Shown here piece after piece: positions 31,995 to 44,132 of a DNA stretch of 64,000 nt; position 1 is the stretch's first letter; each line of letters opens with the position of its first letter. Source of the stretch: Rhabditoides inermis (taxonomy: Eukaryota > Nematoda > Chromadorea > Rhabditida > Rhabditidae); assembly GCA_963966185.1 (NCBI GenBank), contig CAWZYM010000301.1:1000001-1064000 (forward strand). Direction: 5' to 3'. Under the pieces are notes generated by a model, which had not been told where the DNA came from, did no database searches, and saw only the letters and a list, made by a program, of their open reading frames with translations. Position numbers and translations under genes: made by a program.

Positions 31995-33151
31995 TTAGAA
32001 GTCATACTTCTGGAGCATGGCATAAACGAATTCCCACTTTCCAGCACGGGGCGAGGTGCTCACCGACCCCGTGTCCGTGTCCGACGAGCGTGGCGACTGC
32101 GCCAGCAGGTCGAAAGAGGTCGTCGTCGTCGATGTCGCCAATCTAAAACATCGGGATCAGAACATAGTAAGCCTGAGCAGCTGTAAAGAAGGGTAGTCAC
32201 CTTCTCGGACGCTCGGTCTACAACAAAATACATATGAGAGAGTGTGAGAGAGGGGAGTGAGAGAGGTACACACCTGGTCGCGATCGTGACGCTCCTCCTT
32301 CTTCTTTTTCTTCTTCTTCTTCTCCTTCTTCTCATCCTTCTCACACACGGCCGAGTCGAAAATCTAAAGTGGATGTGGTAAGCGCGTAAACATGTCGTCA
32401 TACAACAACGCACCTCGTCCACCTCGTCGGCAGACAACACGGGAAGCGGTTCGCCGGCGCGCGCCTGAAAGCGAACGAGATATATCAAACATAAAGAATA
32501 AAGAGGGCACATACCGGCACCATAACGGCAAACGTCCCGCCGTCTTCCCGAGTGACGACTCTGTACTCGTCGTCGTCGTCGTCGTTCTCGTTCTTCTTGA
32601 CCTTCTTCTTCTCCGGCGACTCCCTCGTGTCGCCGCTAGACCTCCCCTAGAACGTGCCCTCGTGCTCATACGGGGGGCGCAATGCAGGCGCTGCAATCGT
32701 CTTTGCGTTATCAATTTACCGAGGCATACTGTTGATATTTGTCTTCAGTGTGAAACAATTCAAATAAGTATGGTCGTCATCTTCGGAGATAATGATCACC
32801 TAAAGAAGTCCTGCTCCCACTTCTCCGGCGCGACGTGCTGCTTCTTGAGGTCGTTCAACATGAGGCGCGCCAGCTTGACCGTTCCCTCAACCGTGGTGGA
32901 CCTCGGAATCATTGAATGACAATTGCATGGTGAATCATCGACACCCCGCTTACAATGTTCGCGCTAGTACGACAACGACGATCAGTACCATATTTGTAAT
33001 GTACAACTAATAAACACTCACGATCTTCCACAGCGAGTCGAATGCGTCATCAAGACAGCACTCCTTCTCCGCTCTAGAACAACACAAAAATGGTTGAAGG
33101 TGAAAGTTGTAAAATACTCGCAAAGTTCTTACCTTTTTTAATGAATGGCAT
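31995..33151 (-). CDS. Lys/Asp-rich, probably nuclear or cytoplasmic protein of unknown function
   Basis: The start MPFIKK (ATG at 33151) splices to AEKECCLDDAFDSLWKI. Then come IPRSTTVEGTVKLARLML with LKKQHVAPEKWEQDFFR, an acidic/basic stretch (ESPEKKKVKKNENDDDDD) followed by EYRVVTREDGGTFAVMVP, EPLPVLSADEVDE, a lysine run (EKKEKKKKKKKKEERHDRD), and a Ser/Thr-rich C-terminus ending GKWEFVYAMLQKYDF before the TAA at 31995-31997. No signal peptide or membrane segment is seen. I do not recognise a domain. The conserved-looking parts are the KLARLML segment and the C-terminal WEFVYAMLQKYDF. It lies downstream of MsrA on the same strand with a gap of about 500 bases. Confidence 0.55.
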
Positions 33152-33313
33152 ATGACGATGTCTATGATCGCGGCAGACTCATGTATGGAGAAATGGACGG
33201 ACACTGAACGGGTGAGAAGCGAGAATGTTGCGATTCGAATAGTGCCCTTTCACTCTCTCAGTCTTTCAAGCGCGTTCTTCCAAGCACCGCCGTCTGACCT
33301 TTCCACCCTCCTC

Positions 33314-33353
<40 letters not shown>

Positions 33354-33657
33354 CCTCTGCTCCTCTCTGCCTCTCTCTGCATGTTCGTAGAGAGAAAGCT
33401 TTCGACTTTCACGCAAATTCATGTCACGCCATCCCTTCCTTGAGACCAAAACTGTCCCATAGACAACAACAAACAGTAACAATCGCATATCTCGCAATGT
33501 AACTATGCTCATAAGTAAAACGTTTATTGCAATCAATACGAACCATACAAATACAGATACAAAACGTACAAACACACAGTATCTTACAAGTTCTGTACAC
33601 ACATAACAATCAGCATCAGCAGTGCCTACTTGGGTGGTCTCTTCCCTGCATTGGTTC
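33152..33657. other. Gap between the MsrA 3' end and the Lys/Asp-rich gene
   Basis: Contains a (CT)n run near 33312-33350. No exon recognised. Confidence 0.4.
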
Positions 33658-34052
33658 CTAGTGACACGCGCGCGGGTCTCCGCCATTCCTCGCGATTGCC
33701 TTGATACGATCCACCAACTGGAATGGGCTCTCTCCCCCCTCTCTCTTTGTGATTGAAGTGTTTATTTCCACGGCAAGTCTCTCTCTCTTCCCAACCCCTC
33801 TCTCCCTCTCGTTCTCTCTCCCTACCCTCTCTCTTTTCCCTCTTTCCCTCTTTCCGACCCTCACCTCCTCCTTCAGAGAATGTTCCTTCGCCAGCTCCTC
33901 CAAATCGGCAAAGTCCGAATAACCGGCCATGTACGCGTTCACCTAAGAGACAATCAATAGATCGATCGATAAATCAATATTGCTCACCTTGGCTGCGAGC
34001 ACAGTCGACACGAGCTGCTCGTCGTTGAGGCCGAGCTATATTAGAAACATTA

Positions 34053-34108
<56 letters not shown>

Positions 34109-35908
34109 CTCCATGCTCCTCTGGCCCCGCCCCCTCTCACCTCTCCGAAAACCTTGAAGTTACTGCGCAGCCAGTACTTCTGGTGGTAGTCCTCGGCCTG
34201 AAAAAGAAAAATTTCAAGCAAGTTAGAAACACTGATGAAACCCTTTAAAAACAAAGATAACTAATGGACTACAATAGAACATTCCACTCGCCCCCCCCCC
34301 TCCCTCACCCACCTGATAGAACACATCGAGCTGCTCCACGTATGTCTCCACCCGGTCCACACCCAGACGAGCCTACAAACAGTACACGTATACTACACTC
34401 ATACCCTATCAAATCAATCTCTAGACATGTGATTAGAGAACTATCTAATGTGTTATGAGACTCACGTACACATTCTTCCTCTTGCCAACAATCTCCTGAA
34501 TTCATACGAACAGAACTCAAAACAGACCATGTATACTACACTCATACTGCATCACATATAATTAGATTCCTATCAACAGTTACAGTACTGCACGCTAATG
34601 TCAGCATGCACTTATAATCTACTATAATGAGTTGCAGTTAGAGTTGCAGTTAACACAGTAATCGAATACCAAACTATAATTATAATCACACTCACGTACA
34701 CATTCTTCCTTTTGACAACAATCTCCTAAAGTCAATCAATCAATCAATCAATCAACCAATAACACTGCATAATGGAACGCACGTGTATCTTGTGGAGGGA
34801 TTCTTCGGCGGCCTTCTGCTGATCCCCATCCACCCACAGAATAGCAGACCTTAGAAGTTCAAATCAACTGTAATTAAGATCTTTAAGGGTATGCGAAGAC
34901 AATTGTGTATCGCGGCGTGAAACACGAATCAAGTATTTCGCGAAACATATTTGGAGAGATATAAATGCGTCATACTCCAACCACTCACATATCCCCTCCC
35001 CTCCCTCTCCCCCATTCTCCCTACTCGCTCGTTCTCTACTCTAGTATCCCGTTCCTTCCTCCCTCTTTTCCTCTCTCCATCCCTCTTTCTCTCTCTCTCT
35101 CTCCATCCCTTTCCTTGCCCCCCCCCCCACCTGTACTGCTTTTTCCTCCTCTCCGTGGGATCGTGGTGGTTCCAGAAGAAGTCCAGCAGCTGCGAGTAGC
35201 TGATCAGGGCAGGGTCGAACTCCACCTCCGTCACTTCTAAAAATACAATACACCATTCCTCTCTTTTCTCTCTCCATTTTTGTATCGCTCTCTGCATCGC
35301 CCGCTTCTCGTAATTGAATTGAATTGATTTACATACAACAACGGAGATGAAACACGAAGGGTTTAGTCTGCGTGAAGTATCTGTCGGTGGTTCCTTCTTG
35401 TCCTGATCATCCCAGACAAAATACGTTTCAATACCCTTGTATGGTTGTGATGCGCGAATGCGCCACAAAGAATAATGAACTGATACCATCGTTCGGATGA
35501 ACTGATACCATCGTACTGATACCATTCATCCACCAAATACCAATCTCACAAACACTCAGACAAGTACATAGTTTTCGTTAAAAACATTACGTTTCGACAA
35601 AACTTCTTCTCGCATATTATACATTGTCTCTAATATATCTTCTTGTCGTGAAAGTGAACAAAAAATAAAAACACGAAACGTACCAGTGTGGTCCTTTATC
35701 TGTCTGTAGGTCGGATTCGCCTCCACTCCGCCAGCGTAGCCCACCTAGGCGGGAGTCTCTCTCTCTACCCCTCTCTCTCCCCTCCCTCCTCTCTCCCCCT
35801 CTCTTTCCCTCTCTCTCTCACCCTCGTCTTCCTCACTCCTCTCAGCTTGGCGAAGGCGCTCTCCCCCCAGAAGCACTGCATTCCAAACACCGCACGAGAC
35901 AGCGACAT
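33658..35908 (-). CDS. msrA: Peptide methionine sulfoxide reductase A (MsrA)
   Basis: The protein begins MSLSRAVFGMQCFWGESAF, containing the MsrA active site GxxCFWG with its catalytic cysteine. Then come KTRVGYAGGVEANPTYRQIKD, VTEVEFDPALISYSQLLDFF, FWNHHDPTERRKKQYRSAIL, AEDYHQKYWLRSNFKVFGEL and a C-terminal GGDPRACH. All family blocks are present in order over about seven exons. It reduces methionine-S-sulfoxide in proteins and free methionine using thioredoxin. The C-terminal cysteine in RACH could be a resolving residue. The start codon lies directly before the active-site block, as in short cytosolic forms. The TAG is at 33658-33660. The 5'-most intron (35525-35690) is next to a dispersed repeat. 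Confidence 0.95.
34044..34102. repeat. (CT)n microsatellite in an MsrA intron
   Basis: Nearly pure CT repeat in an intron of the minus-strand MsrA gene (purine-rich on its coding strand). Confidence 0.9.
35343..35400. repeat. Dispersed repeat fragment, second copy at 7274-7330
   Basis: GATGAAACACGAAGGGTTTAG, then CGTGAAGTATCTGTCGGTGG, resembles GATGAAACATAATGGGTTTAG and CGTGAAGTATATGTATGTGG in the intron of the beta-lactamase-like gene. About 80% of 55 bases match by eye. It is probably a fragment of an unrecognised mobile element. Confidence 0.5.
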
Positions 35909-36795
35909 GGTGAGATCTGCAAAGGGGAAACTGATAATACATATCATTCGTATTCGTACGATTCACGCTATACGCACAGTACACAACACATTTTCATTTG
36001 ATGAATAAGCGATGACCAGAACAAAACTGTCAACAAACTGATAAACTGATATAACAACAATGAATCATGTTACAATGTAGGTCAAGATAAAAAAGATCGT
36101 TAATCGTCCGTTTGATGACAATGTGAATAAGGTCTGCTATGGACGACGGCGATTGTGGCACAATGAAAGGGAAGCCAAGAAAAACTTGCTAAGCTCGACA
36201 TCGCACAACCAGCTCGGATAAGCAATACGACACTGTCGATCCATCAAGCAAAACATAAACAATCACATAATTCCTTCATAATTCTGTGTTCACGAAGAGA
36301 ATAGATTATCTCTAATCCGACCTTCTTTTCTTATATATAACGCGCGCTGATGATTCTCTGAGCAATATTGCCTGATCTCCTTTCACCATTCCCAATGACC
36401 GCTTATCATCACTGATTGCATCAGTCGCCACTCTCTCCCATCCCCACGATATCTACTATCTCTCTCTTCTCTTCTGCGGACACCTGGCACTGGTTTCTTC
36501 CACGGACCATAAAGATGCATTATGTTTCATTTGCGATTTCTCACCGGGTGCAAAGGTCTAAACACGAGACTTTTACTATCAATCCATCCAGATATCACCC
36601 ACGGTCCAATAACCGATCAAAGAAAAAAAAACTATGAATGTTCTATGTCGTACACTTTACCAAATATAACTTTATCTCTAACAACCAAACAACATCAACA
36701 ACGTAACAAGAATCAATGATCTCATGGAACATAACACCAAAACAATCTTTTCAAATTGGCGCGCTTCGTGGGTGGTCTCTGGCTGCGTGCCTGAT
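35909..36795. other. Intergenic region between DPH5 and MsrA
   Basis: No exon, repeat or RNA gene recognised. The length argues for a separate MsrA promoter. Confidence 0.4.
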
Positions 36796-37854
36796 TCAGG
36801 CGTGGACGCGGAACGTCTCCAGCATGTCAGTCTCGAGGGGATGAGTGTGGCCGGGGATGATCATAGAGTGGAGCGGGTCGCCCATGTCCACACGGGACAT
36901 CTCCTCCAGGGTGCAGTACGCGATCTGAAGGGAGGAGGTGGATCTCTCTCTCTCTCTCTTTCTCACACACACACTCTTCTTCTCCTTCTCTCTCCCTCTG
37001 TCTGTCTGCATGTCTCTCTATCTTCCTCACTTCTTCTCTCTCTATACCTCTCCCAGACACAGACTCCCTCTCTCTCTCTCTCCCTCCCTCTCTCCCCCCT
37101 CTCTCCCTCCCTCCCCCTCTCACCTTCTGGTCATCCCACCCGACCCTCGCCAGTCCGACCACCATCGTGTCTTTGTCATACACCACCTCCTCGCCCGCTG
37201 CCTGCAAAGTATTCCTGATGAGATGTTTCGTCTGATAATCGGGTAATCGTCTGGTAATCATTCGTGATACTAAACTCAAATACAAACACAAATTAGCAAC
37301 ACGATACCACCTTCATCATAGGTGCACAGTGAAACACATTTATCAGGTTCATACATCTTCTTTTTTTTCTATTCATGAGAGAACAGTCCTCACACCGCTA
37401 CACCCAAGCTTTCGCCAATGTAGAAGGTATAACAATTATATATTCAATGCTCTGACAAATGTGAGAAAATTGTGAGAAAATTAACTTATAAAATCGCTCT
37501 CCAACCAATACCAACTGTGAAACAGAACATGTCCATAACCACGACATTCTTCCCTCTTCCCTCACGGGGCCTTCCACTCCCTCCCCCCTCTCCCCTGACC
37601 TTCCTCCTCTCCGCAATGGCGAGCAGCTGACTGGCCGCCTCCGAACACTTGAGATAGCGAGCAGGCTCGTAGATCTTCCGACCACTCAAACACACACTGG
37701 TATTACGATATGGGATGAGAACGAAATGATGTGAAATGATGTCATAATCACGTTCGGGCCAACGCGAAATTTGGAAAAATTAAAATATGATGCAAATACT
37801 CACCGCATCATGTTCTCCACCGACTGCTCCTTGGTCTTGATGTCTGAAAGAGAA

Positions 37855-37908
<54 letters not shown>

Positions 37909-39084
37909 TCCCTCCCCTCCACCCACCGAGCAGACACAGCGTGTGCAGTCCCTTCTGCTTGTTGCTGGCTATCCTGTCATAGTAGCTGTCCGGCTCCCAT
38001 CCGTCCAACCACATCACAATCGACACCGTCTCGCCGAAAGAGTACAGCTGCAACCGCCCCTTGGAAGCCCCGCCCCTTTCGACTCCGCCCACCTGCAGTC
38101 CGCAGCAGCCGACGGCGTTCATGATCGACACGTTGTGAATCACCTTCACCGGAATGTTCTGCAAAACGGCAAAAAGAAACATTTCATTGACAATATACTA
38201 GCTATAGTGAAACTCTACAATAGTGATAATGAAATATACGCAACACTCGAACATCATTCTGTTTTTCAGCCAATCATATATGATGATTCACACTACCTAC
38301 TACTCCCTTCCTTCCGCCCGCGCACCTTCTCCTTTGCCCTGAGCACCAGGTCTGCGTGGGTGGTGGCCCCGAACGGATCGCCCACCACCAGCATAGCCAC
38401 GTCGTCCACGTCAGCGTCCTCCAGCAGCTCCTCTGCAAAAAAGGAAGACGGGGTCATATGGGGTACGGTAGGTAGTGTCTAGAACTCGATGACAGAGGCA
38501 TTAAAAGTCCTTACCATCACTAGTTCATAAACACATACTGAAACGTACAATTGACAGGCAGTTATAGAACAATTTCTCAGCAAGGTAAACAAATGAAATC
38601 TCAAGTGGCTCATAATGATATCCTTCTCTAATGCATACTCTCCCCATCCCCTCCCCTGACCGACCCGAGTTCTGTTCGACCGTCGTCCTGTCCGCCTCGA
38701 TCACCGGCCGCCCGTAGAACTCCTCCAGCTTCGACTTGTCCAGACCGTAGCACAGGATAGACGTGTACGCCTGTAGAGAGAACATGCATATTAAGTGTTT
38801 CAGTTTCTGGAAGGAATCATTGTATACTGTCATCGCGCTACTGACTATAACTGGCGGGAAACATATTTTCATACTAAACGACATATCACCGAAATTAAAA
38901 GAGAATACTCCTGATACATACAAGCATATAATGCAACATATCACATATCATCACAACCTTCAATGAACCCTCTCCCCCTCCCTACCTCTAGGTGCACCCG
39001 CTTGCACTTCTTGACGGCGTTGAGTCCCTTAACTGTGATGTCCTCCACATCCCCCAGACCGAGACCGATCAGATAGAACACCAT
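36796..39084 (-). CDS. dph5: Diphthine methyl ester synthase (DPH5)
   Basis: Starts [20 protein letters not shown], the classic DPH5 opening. Next come [137 protein letters not shown] and the ending MLETFRVHA. It is an S-adenosylmethionine-dependent methyltransferase that methylates the ACP-modified histidine of elongation factor 2 during diphthamide synthesis. The [12 protein letters not shown] block is the nucleotide-site loop. All blocks are present and in phase over about nine exons, so the gene appears intact. Stop TGA at 36796-36798. Confidence 0.96.
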
Positions 39085-39750
39085 CTACAAGAGGAGGTTA
39101 TCGATGAATGAATATTCTTCTTATTTTCCCCGTGGCGGGCGGTCGGGCCTTCATTTTGTCCCGCCGCTGCCGAATGATCGGACATCGACAAGAATCCTTC
39201 CCGAGTAACCAGTGAGGCGGCGGGAAGTACCCTCATGTGGAAGCAGCTATGGCGCGAAGAGATACCAATTGGCATGGAAGCAAAGAAAAACCCGGAGCTC
39301 TACACGTCAAGAATGGTACTCTAATGGTCCAGGAATGATTATCGATCAAGTATCGTCTTCCCGCCACTAACCTCGTCAGCCTACCTGTCTTTCCCCGGCG
39401 TTAGCCTATGCATTTAGCATCTTAGGCACTACTGTATGCTTCATATAATTATGATTGTGTTGTCATATTCAGATATAACGATTCCGGATAAACGATTGAT
39501 TGAATAACATTGGAATCAGTATCAGATTATCAGATAGCTCGCGGTGATCACAACCGAGTTTCGTAGTATAATCCACAACACTGTCAAGACGAATCAGTAG
39601 AAACAAAAACAAATTTATTGCAATACACAAGTAGACACAATAGCATTGAATAGAATAGTAAGAGAGGGAGAAAAGATCATTTGGCACCCGAAGGAAAGCG
39701 TCAGTCAATAAATTATTACATAATTACAAACAGTAAAATTATTACAACAT
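39085..39750. other. Intergenic region between PIG-M and DPH5
   Basis: Contains a GC-rich stretch at about 39124-39400, unlike its AT-rich surroundings, with no coding sense found. It may be a fragment of a repeat. No other feature recognised. Confidence 0.35.
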
Positions 39751-42700
39751 CTACTCCTCTTTCGACTTCACTTCTCCTCCTCCTGTCTTTGATCCTCCCG
39801 GTCCAACATAGCTGCCAATCACACACCGCATAATGTGACAGTTGATGAACAGAAACAGAACGCCTAAACACAATGAATGAATATCAAAACAAAACTCGTT
39901 TGAGAAAACACTTTCTACTACTCACCGGCCGCCCCCATCCACTGCATGCTCCTCCACGCGTGGAACTCAAATAGGTACGCGGGCAAAAGCCACGCCGCCT
40001 GGCCAGCGAACCATAGACACACTAGGCGGATCGCCGAAGAACGAGTCATCTGAAACACACATAGTCATGCCAACATAGAATACGTTTTAACACGGCATTA
40101 TTACCTATACCAGATAAGAATAGCAATGGGTTCCGAGAAACATCGATACAATCACTCACGTGTACGGATCTGGCGACCATGGGGAGGAATACAATGTACC
40201 AGACAAAGTACTGCGAGGTGCATACCTGCAATGGACACGCTTCAGAGATATACACTTGACATTCCATAAACATACTGCCTTTGACATTCCATAAATATGC
40301 ATCAGTATATAAATCAGATATAAATATAAATCAGCAATATGTCACATGTCACACATCAATCACCCCCGCCCCCACCTTGTTGAGCGAAACAAACGACATG
40401 GTGGTGATGAACCAACAGAACGGCAGGTCTGACGAGAACCTGAGCAGCAACATCTCTCTCTCTCTCTCCCTCTCTCTTTCGCATCTGCACAATAACTGAT
40501 TGAGAACAATGTTTCGCACTGACTCGACATAGTGTGTGTGTTTTACACGTTCTCCAATCTCCAGCTCACCCCTCACCTCAACGCCGCGTAGATGACGCAT
40601 GTCATCTGTGGGAGGAAGGCGCCGTACCCCAGCACCCTGCCCCACTCTTCCCTGTCTGACAGGTACAGCGCGTACCAATACGGAGAGAAGTTGTGCCTGC
40701 AACATAACCAGATATGTTTCACAACGTCCATACTATCAAAACATTTCGGCATCATAACAATATACTGACGGCCGGTAAATATATATGGCGGAGAAAGTTT
40801 AATCACAAAAATCCTACGAGAACACATAACTACGTGAAAATTGAGTGAAGCTACTTTGATTCCGATCATAGGGTTCACCTGCTACTTCACATGTCAGAGT
40901 TTCACAGTACCCTAACATCTATTCAAAGAGTACCCACCTGTTGTCCCTTCTCCTGACGTGGTAGAAAAGGAACTCGTCGAGGAACTGCTCCCCATACAGA
41001 CAGTAGAACACGTACACCGGCACAGCAAGAGAGACCAGAGACACCTGGCAAGTGGCAAGAGATGATGAACGATGAAATTGTAGTTTCTTTTGTTTGTAGT
41101 CAACACATTTGGATGAAGAAATGAGTAGAAAGTCTGATTTAGAAAGAAAACAGAACCGTAGAGTGAAGGAGAGACAGAAATACATAAAGGAAAAGACATA
41201 CACTATAAACAAGAATCTTAAACCTAAAAAAAACTCACCACAGCAAAGGTCCATCCCTTCTGGTTGAAGAAGAGTGCCTTGGTCCTCTCCCATCCACTCA
41301 TCGGAACACGGAGACGGCCATTCAGAAGAGACATCACGTGACTGAAAGGAGAATAAAACTACTTGCGGATATACGCTTCACTACCAGCATAACCGATACA
41401 CTTGTATTGAACACCAATGTACGGCGTTGCTGAGATGAACAACACATCAAATATGGAAATGAAACATTTAAATAAAACAAGGTGGCAGGACCAGGCGTAT
41501 GTTTCTTGAACTGAACTCACAACTTCTACGTTGCACGATACTAATTACCCAAAAAATCACACAACACACCAATAAGTTGTTTAAAAGAATCATTGCCCAG
41601 TCATTTTACCCAAACAGCATAAACAACTTCACCTATTCGCCCTCACCCCTCCCCCCACTGACCGTCCACTGTCCGTCTGGACAAAGTGTATGTAGATGCT
41701 GGGTAAGTAGATGAGCGGGTAGATCTTCAGATGGACTGCCACAAAGCCGTGCACCACAGCCGCCGACAGCCACTGTATTGCATAGCATATGCATTAGTAT
41801 TGATGAATCAAATCACTGATGAGAACTAGATCTTTTGTTAAATGTCTCAAATTGAACTGCGAAACGTACGGCGGAACGGGCAATTGCATTGTAAACATAA
41901 ACATTCGTCCATCTCCAATTCCTATTCCTCACCTTTCCCTGCCTGATCATCCACAGCACAGTGAGGACCGCCGCGCACACCAGCACGTCCGCATTGCCCC
42001 TGGCCGACACCACAGCAGTCAGCGGGTTCGCCAGCCACAACAACACCTCCAACACGAGTTTTTCAGCGTGTCGTAACTCTCCAATCGGTCTTTCAGAACA
42101 TTGTTCTCATTGATGTTGCATGTTGCAGTGCATCACTCATTATTGCTTAAAACGCACACTATAACTAAACTGAACATGAAACATATTTAATGACATATAT
42201 ATTACAAACATAACTCGCTAGTCAGAACAACTGTAACTGATGGTAAATAGCACGTAGTGGTAGTCTCCACTCGTTTTCTGCATAAATTCTCGCTTTCAAC
42301 AACACACAATATGTCAGTTATCATTGAAAAGTAATTATTACTGATACAATCATACTTATGAACCACTCACCACCAGCTTGACCGACAGCGGCAGAGTGTT
42401 GTCCTCCACCGCCTCCTTCTCCACTGTCTCATCTCCATCTTCCTTCTCCTTCTCCGCTCTTCTCCGAGACTTCCTGCACTCTTCCTTCCTGCTCCATTCA
42501 GTCCCTTCTCTGCTTCTCTCTCCACTCACCTCTCATCCCGCCTGCTCCAGTCCACCTTCTCCCTCTCCCTCTGCTCCTTCTCCTCTCCATCACTGCACAT
42601 CTCCATACACAGCCATCCCACCACTATGTCCATCGCACAGAACAACAACTTGCCTGGAATATACATATTGATGTGACATAAAACAGCAAGCAAAACATGT

Positions 42701-43558
42701 GATATTCTGAAACAAAAACTGAATAAAACAAATATTGCAATACAGCAAACCCACCAAAGTCCCTATAGTGATTGACGGGCAGTAGAAGCCATGCAAGTGC
42801 TGGAGTGTACCTAAAAATAAACTGATGAACTATACGCAGCATGAAGATAACATGCCGGTCGATATTCGAGAAGCACAATAGGTTGTTTTCAAAACTCAAA
42901 AACCCACATAACATTCTGCAATTTCACTATAGACGATTTTAGGCGCCTCACACACGTATTCATCGTTTTGATTCAAATTCGTAATGCTTGCTATTGCAGA
43001 CACTCCTCCCTCTCCTCTCAACTCCCCTCTCCTCTCCCCCTCCTTCTCCCACCTATACGTGTGTCTCTCGAACGGGCTCCTTCCCTCTGCCACGTGGGCG
43101 GCCGCGTCGCAGAACACAGAGTAGTCCACGTCCGTGAACGACACCTATAACAAGTAGGGGTAGGAGACAGGTGATAGATTATAAAACTGATTCAATAACA
43201 CAATAACTACACAGCATAAGCGTCTTCAATACTATCAATGAAGTAAAGACCAGCAATGACTCACATTGAACACGTAGTCATGTATGTTGGCGTAGAGGAC
43301 GAGTGTGACACGCGCAGCCAGGGCGATGAACAGCACCTGAAAGCCGAGATCGGATTGCGTTTTATACACGAATATAACAAACATTAAACATCAAAACGTT
43401 TCTGCATGAAAACTGTGATTTCCATCTTTCACAAGAACCTTAAACGCTGAATGTCTAATCCACATCAATACCGCGTGTTTCACATGTTCTTCATCCACTC
43501 TCACCTTGCCTCTCGTCCATTTCTGCGCGACGGGCGACTGCGAGAACTCGGACAGCAT
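39751..43558 (-). CDS. pigm: GPI mannosyltransferase 1 (PIG-M)
   Basis: The start is MLSEFSQSPVAQKWTRGK, followed by the first membrane helix, VLFIALAARVTLVLYA. The luminal loop FTDVDYSVFCDAAAHV carries the DxD motif of PIG-M, followed by EGRSPFERHTYRYTPALAW. Later pieces are WLANPLTAVVSARGNADVLV, HFVQTD, HNFSPYWYALYLSDREEW, SSDLPFCWFITTMSFVSLNK and VCTSQYFVWYIVFLPMV, all characteristic. About ten membrane segments are spread over about 13 exons. The last, GVLFLFINCHIMRCVI, is followed by a short Lys/Glu tail. The enzyme adds the first mannose to GPI anchor precursors in the ER lumen from dolichol-phosphate mannose. The TAG is at 39751-39753. Confidence 0.93.
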
Positions 43559-44132
43559 ATCCGTCTCTCACTCACAACATACACTGCAAGTCACACTATC
43601 AATGAAGCAAAAGAAAGAGATAGTACAGAACAGAACACAAGAGGAGAGAGCAAAACAGATGGCTCCCATTCTCCTCCTCCTCTCCCACACTACTCCATTC
43701 GGAACAGGAAACGACACGCCGCGCGCATAATTCAATACTCACTCCATAATAGGCAAGTGACGAAGTGGCGATGTTAGAGAGGGGAATAATAGAGGTAAGC
43801 TCACGCCTGGTCACAGCAACCACTCAACATTCAGCACACAAGACATTTAAAAAACCTCAACATAATATTTATGAAACCGCAAGTATATACAAAACAGAGA
43901 CACGATGCAAAAGAATAGGCACAATACAACCATAGTAAAAAAAACGGGCAGGCTAAACGAGACATGGAACAATTGCGAGACTAGAGAATAAACAAAATCA
44001 AACCAAACTAGTAAACAATAATCAATAATACTAGATAAGATACGTCTTCACTCATCTTCCTTTGACAGTCTAGCTCTAGTCGCAAATGGTCTGCGATTGT
44101 AAACAATGTAAACTCATGTTGTCCGTCTAGTG
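43559..44132. other. Gap between sarcoglycan and PIG-M genes
   Basis: Includes a partial repeat of the sarcoglycan 3' end: TCTAG-CTAGTCGCAAATGGTC near 44069-44091 resembles 44127-44149. No other feature recognised. Confidence 0.4.
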